Of a stretch of DNA of 46,147 nucleotides, positions 44,527 through 46,147 are shown one piece after another. The DNA is taken from assembly GCA_023228865.1 (NCBI GenBank), contig JALOAH010000030.1, positions 1-46,147 on the forward strand. The letters run 5' to 3'. Source of the stretch: Porticoccaceae bacterium (GTDB taxonomy: Bacteria > Pseudomonadota > Gammaproteobacteria > Pseudomonadales > Porticoccaceae). Positions within the stretch are counted from its first letter, which is position 1, and the number at the start of each line of letters is the position of its first letter. Under the pieces are notes generated by a model that was not told the DNA's origin, made no database searches, and was given only the letters and a program-made list of their open reading frames with translations. A program made the position numbers and the translations under genes.

Positions 44527-45645
44527 CTATCGCGAGCGCCTTGCCAGGTAGCTCAAGCCGCCACTGATCCCCAGCCACAACATGGCGACGCCACTCAGAA
44601 AAATCAACGCCACATAAACCACACCCATACCGTAGCCGGAGTGCAGCGGGTATAACTGATTCAATACATTGCGCGCAGGGGAAACCTGGTCGGATCTGGT
44701 GGTGAGGGTAACAGTGCCCTGGCGCGCATCAAAATTCACCGCCGTGCGGCCATTGGCGTGCCATTCACCGGGCAGGCGAAAACGAATATTTGCCTCGCTG
44801 TTGGTTATGCCGGGCAGGCGTATATAGGTTGGCCAGCCATCGGGCACCGCAGCGGCAGCGGTGAGCAGATACCAGGAGGGGTTTAAAGTTTCGCCCCCCT
44901 TAAAAGATTGCGGCAATGGCTGCGCGGCAACCGGGGGCAAAATGGGGCGCACCAGTTTTTGCCACAGCATGATGCCACCGGTGACCAGGACAATGATCAA
45001 CACCGCTGCGGCAACAACGCCGCCGTGGCGGTGGGAATGGATCAACATCTGCCGAGCCATTGGCCGCGGCAACACCCAGCGCCAGCGAAAACTTTTCCGC
45101 GTCGGCCACCAAATCACAACACCGGTAATGCTCAAAAATAAACCGCCAGCGGTGCTCGCCAGCAACAGAGCTTCGCCAATTTCGCCGACCAGCAGATCGG
45201 TGTGCAATTTGCGAATAAACGCCAGGCTGTCGAGCAGCCACAGGTTATTTTTGTAGGGCTCCAACGTACCGATTGCCAGCAGCCGGATCGGAATTTTTTC
45301 TGTTTTTACATCCTTCTCTGCCAAGGGCGGAATCACTGTCCAATAGGGTTCCTGGCTATTTGGCACTTTGATCAGCCCGACATTCTCCAGGCCAATGATG
45401 GCGACAATTCTGTCCAGTTCTGTTGCCATGTCAGAGCTATTTAAACTGGCAGGCAGTGCCGCATCCGGAGTAATGAGGAGCCGAATCAATGCCTTTTTAT
45501 AAACCAGCAGCGACCCGGTGATGGCCGCAACCAACAAAAAAAGCAGCACGGCAAGACCACACCAGCGATGCCAGCGCCGCAACGGCGACACCCGCCGCAA
45601 AGGTCGCGACGGGGTTCTGGCAACAGCGGGATTGGCGGCAGTCAT
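44527..45645 (-). CDS. PepSY-associated transmembrane protein
   Basis: The 372-residue product has the PepSY-TM layout: a helix at about 28-49 after RRWHRWCG, a periplasmic region, helices near 155-180, 203-230 and 338-365, and conserved histidines (LHTDLLVGE; HSHRHGG). Such proteins accompany TonB-dependent siderophore receptors, and some are thought to reduce ferric siderophores in the periplasm. The ATG overlaps the receptor stop by one base (TGATG), so the two are co-translated. It converges with the EAL gene across 73 bp in which no clear terminator was seen. Confidence 0.9.
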   Translation of the reverse strand: MTAANPAVARTPSRPLRRVSPLRRWHRWCGLAVLLFLLVAAITGSLLVYKKALIRLLITPDAALPASLNSSDMATELDRIVAIIGLENVGLIKVPNSQEPYWTVIPPLAEKDVKTEKIPIRLLAIGTLEPYKNNLWLLDSLAFIRKLHTDLLVGEIGEALLLASTAGGLFLSITGVVIWWPTRKSFRWRWVLPRPMARQMLIHSHRHGGVVAAAVLIIVLVTGGIMLWQKLVRPILPPVAAQPLPQSFKGGETLNPSWYLLTAAAAVPDGWPTYIRLPGITNSEANIRFRLPGEWHANGRTAVNFDARQGTVTLTTRSDQVSPARNVLNQLYPLHSGYGMGVVYVALIFLSGVAMLWLGISGGLSYLARRSR

Positions 45646-46147
45646 CAGAATGACTTTTGGTAACCCAGGGTGAAGGTGCGCCCCAGCCCCTTGAAGTTGC
45701 GAATATCGTTGGGGCTCGTCTGGGAATAGTAGGTGAAATAATCCCGGTTATTGAGATTCTGTATCGCCACCGTGATATTGCCTGCCAGGGCGGCAAAGTC
45801 AGCGCTGATATCCACCGTGGTATAACCGTTAAACTCATTGGTGGTGACCCCAGCGCTATTGTCGAAATCCCGATCCAGAACATGGTTTACCTGCAGGCGC
45901 GAACTGATACCCTCGGACCAGCGGCGATCCCAGTTGAGATTGACGCGGTCAGGGGAAATATTGGCGCCACCGAGATCCGTATCCACTTTGCCGTCATCGT
46001 TTGAATCGTAACGGCCATCGGTGTGGGCATAACGCAGCCCCAGGGTATCAGCCTCCGTGGCCATCCAGGTGGTACGGAATTCAAGGCCGTCAATTTCGGT
46101 CTGTTCGCGCATCACCGTATAAATACCGTCGCTGCCCCGCTGTAAAC
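45645..46147 (-). CDS. TonB-dependent outer membrane receptor, C-terminal part cut by window edge
   Basis: The frame is open to the right edge, so only the last ~167 residues are present. They show beta-barrel strands typical of the TonB_dep_Rec C-terminus (NGYTTVDISADFAAL, NITVAIQNLNNRDYFTYYS) and end in GLGRTFTLGYQKSF, with the terminal phenylalanine used by outer membrane assembly. Because the next gene is a PepSY protein, an iron-siderophore receptor is likely. The plug domain and TonB box lie outside the window. Confidence 0.9.
   Translation of the reverse strand, partial: LQRGSDGIYTVMREQTEIDGLEFRTTWMATEADTLGLRYAHTDGRYDSNDDGKVDTDLGGANISPDRVNLNWDRRWSEGISSRLQVNHVLDRDFDNSAGVTTNEFNGYTTVDISADFAALAGNITVAIQNLNNRDYFTYYSQTSPNDIRNFKGLGRTFTLGYQKSF

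Noticed and set aside
1..46147. CRISPR arrays, prophage or insertion sequences
   Set aside because: No regularly spaced direct repeats, transposase, integrase or phage structural genes were seen on either strand.

Overview
The window reads as chromosomal DNA of a gammaproteobacterium, probably marine and hydrocarbon- or lipid-associated. The grounds are the order rimP-nusA-infB-rbfA-truB-rpsO-pnp, an Escherichia-type PlsB, GlpD/GlpK, Cfa, and a dense set of fatty-acid and acyl-CoA genes. The genus is not determined. No rRNA, tRNA, CRISPR array, insertion sequence or phage gene was recognised.

Region 1 (1-8623, minus strand) is the transcription/translation operon. From a clear sigma70-type promoter at 8595-8623 it runs rimP, nusA, infB, rbfA, truB, rpsO, pnp, with pnp cut by the left edge. 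The leader holds two terminator-like hairpins and no tRNA. Several genes use GTG or TTG starts.

Region 2 (8723-17942, minus) is a compact storage-lipid locus. In transcription order it encodes a HAD phosphatase/PlsC acyltransferase fusion with a lysine/alanine-rich tail, a wax ester synthase/diacylglycerol acyltransferase, a DUF3336 patatin lipase, a monoacylglycerol-lipase-like hydrolase, a membrane-anchored alpha/beta hydrolase, and PlsB. Together these could make triacylglycerol or wax ester from glycerol-3-phosphate and degrade it again.

Region 3 (18128-32693) is a divergent acyl-CoA catabolic island. The minus arm encodes a BadH-like 2-hydroxy-cyclic-acyl-CoA dehydrogenase, a BadI-like ring-opening hydrolase, a long unusual crotonase, a CoA-transferase/hydrolase, an LCAD-like acyl-CoA dehydrogenase and an acyl-CoA synthetase. 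The plus arm encodes an HMG-CoA-synthase-like protein fused to a DUF35 OB fold, an SCP-x-type thiolase, a second acyl-CoA dehydrogenase, an MFE-2-type SDR, a MaoC hydratase and a DUF2834 membrane protein. The BadH/BadI pair suggests opening of an alicyclic ring, and the plus arm suggests peroxisome-like beta-oxidation of the product or of branched or cyclic side chains. The substrate is unknown.

Region 4 (32958-40954, plus) holds glpD and glpK (glycerol use, which would recover glycerol from stored lipid), a SulP transporter with a tandem universal stress protein, cyclopropane fatty acid synthase, and a CvfB-like S1 RNA-binding protein.

Region 5 (41147-46147) holds a receiver/histidine kinase overlapping a receiver-PAS-GGDEF-EAL protein (plus). 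Convergent to these on the minus strand are a PepSY membrane protein and the 3' end of a TonB-dependent receptor cut by the right edge.

The most interesting items are the histone-like tail on the HAD-PlsC enzyme, the self-contained storage-lipid locus, the badHI-like ring-opening island, the crotonase with a degenerate C-terminal half, and the HMGCS-DUF35 fusion that seems to have lost catalytic residues.
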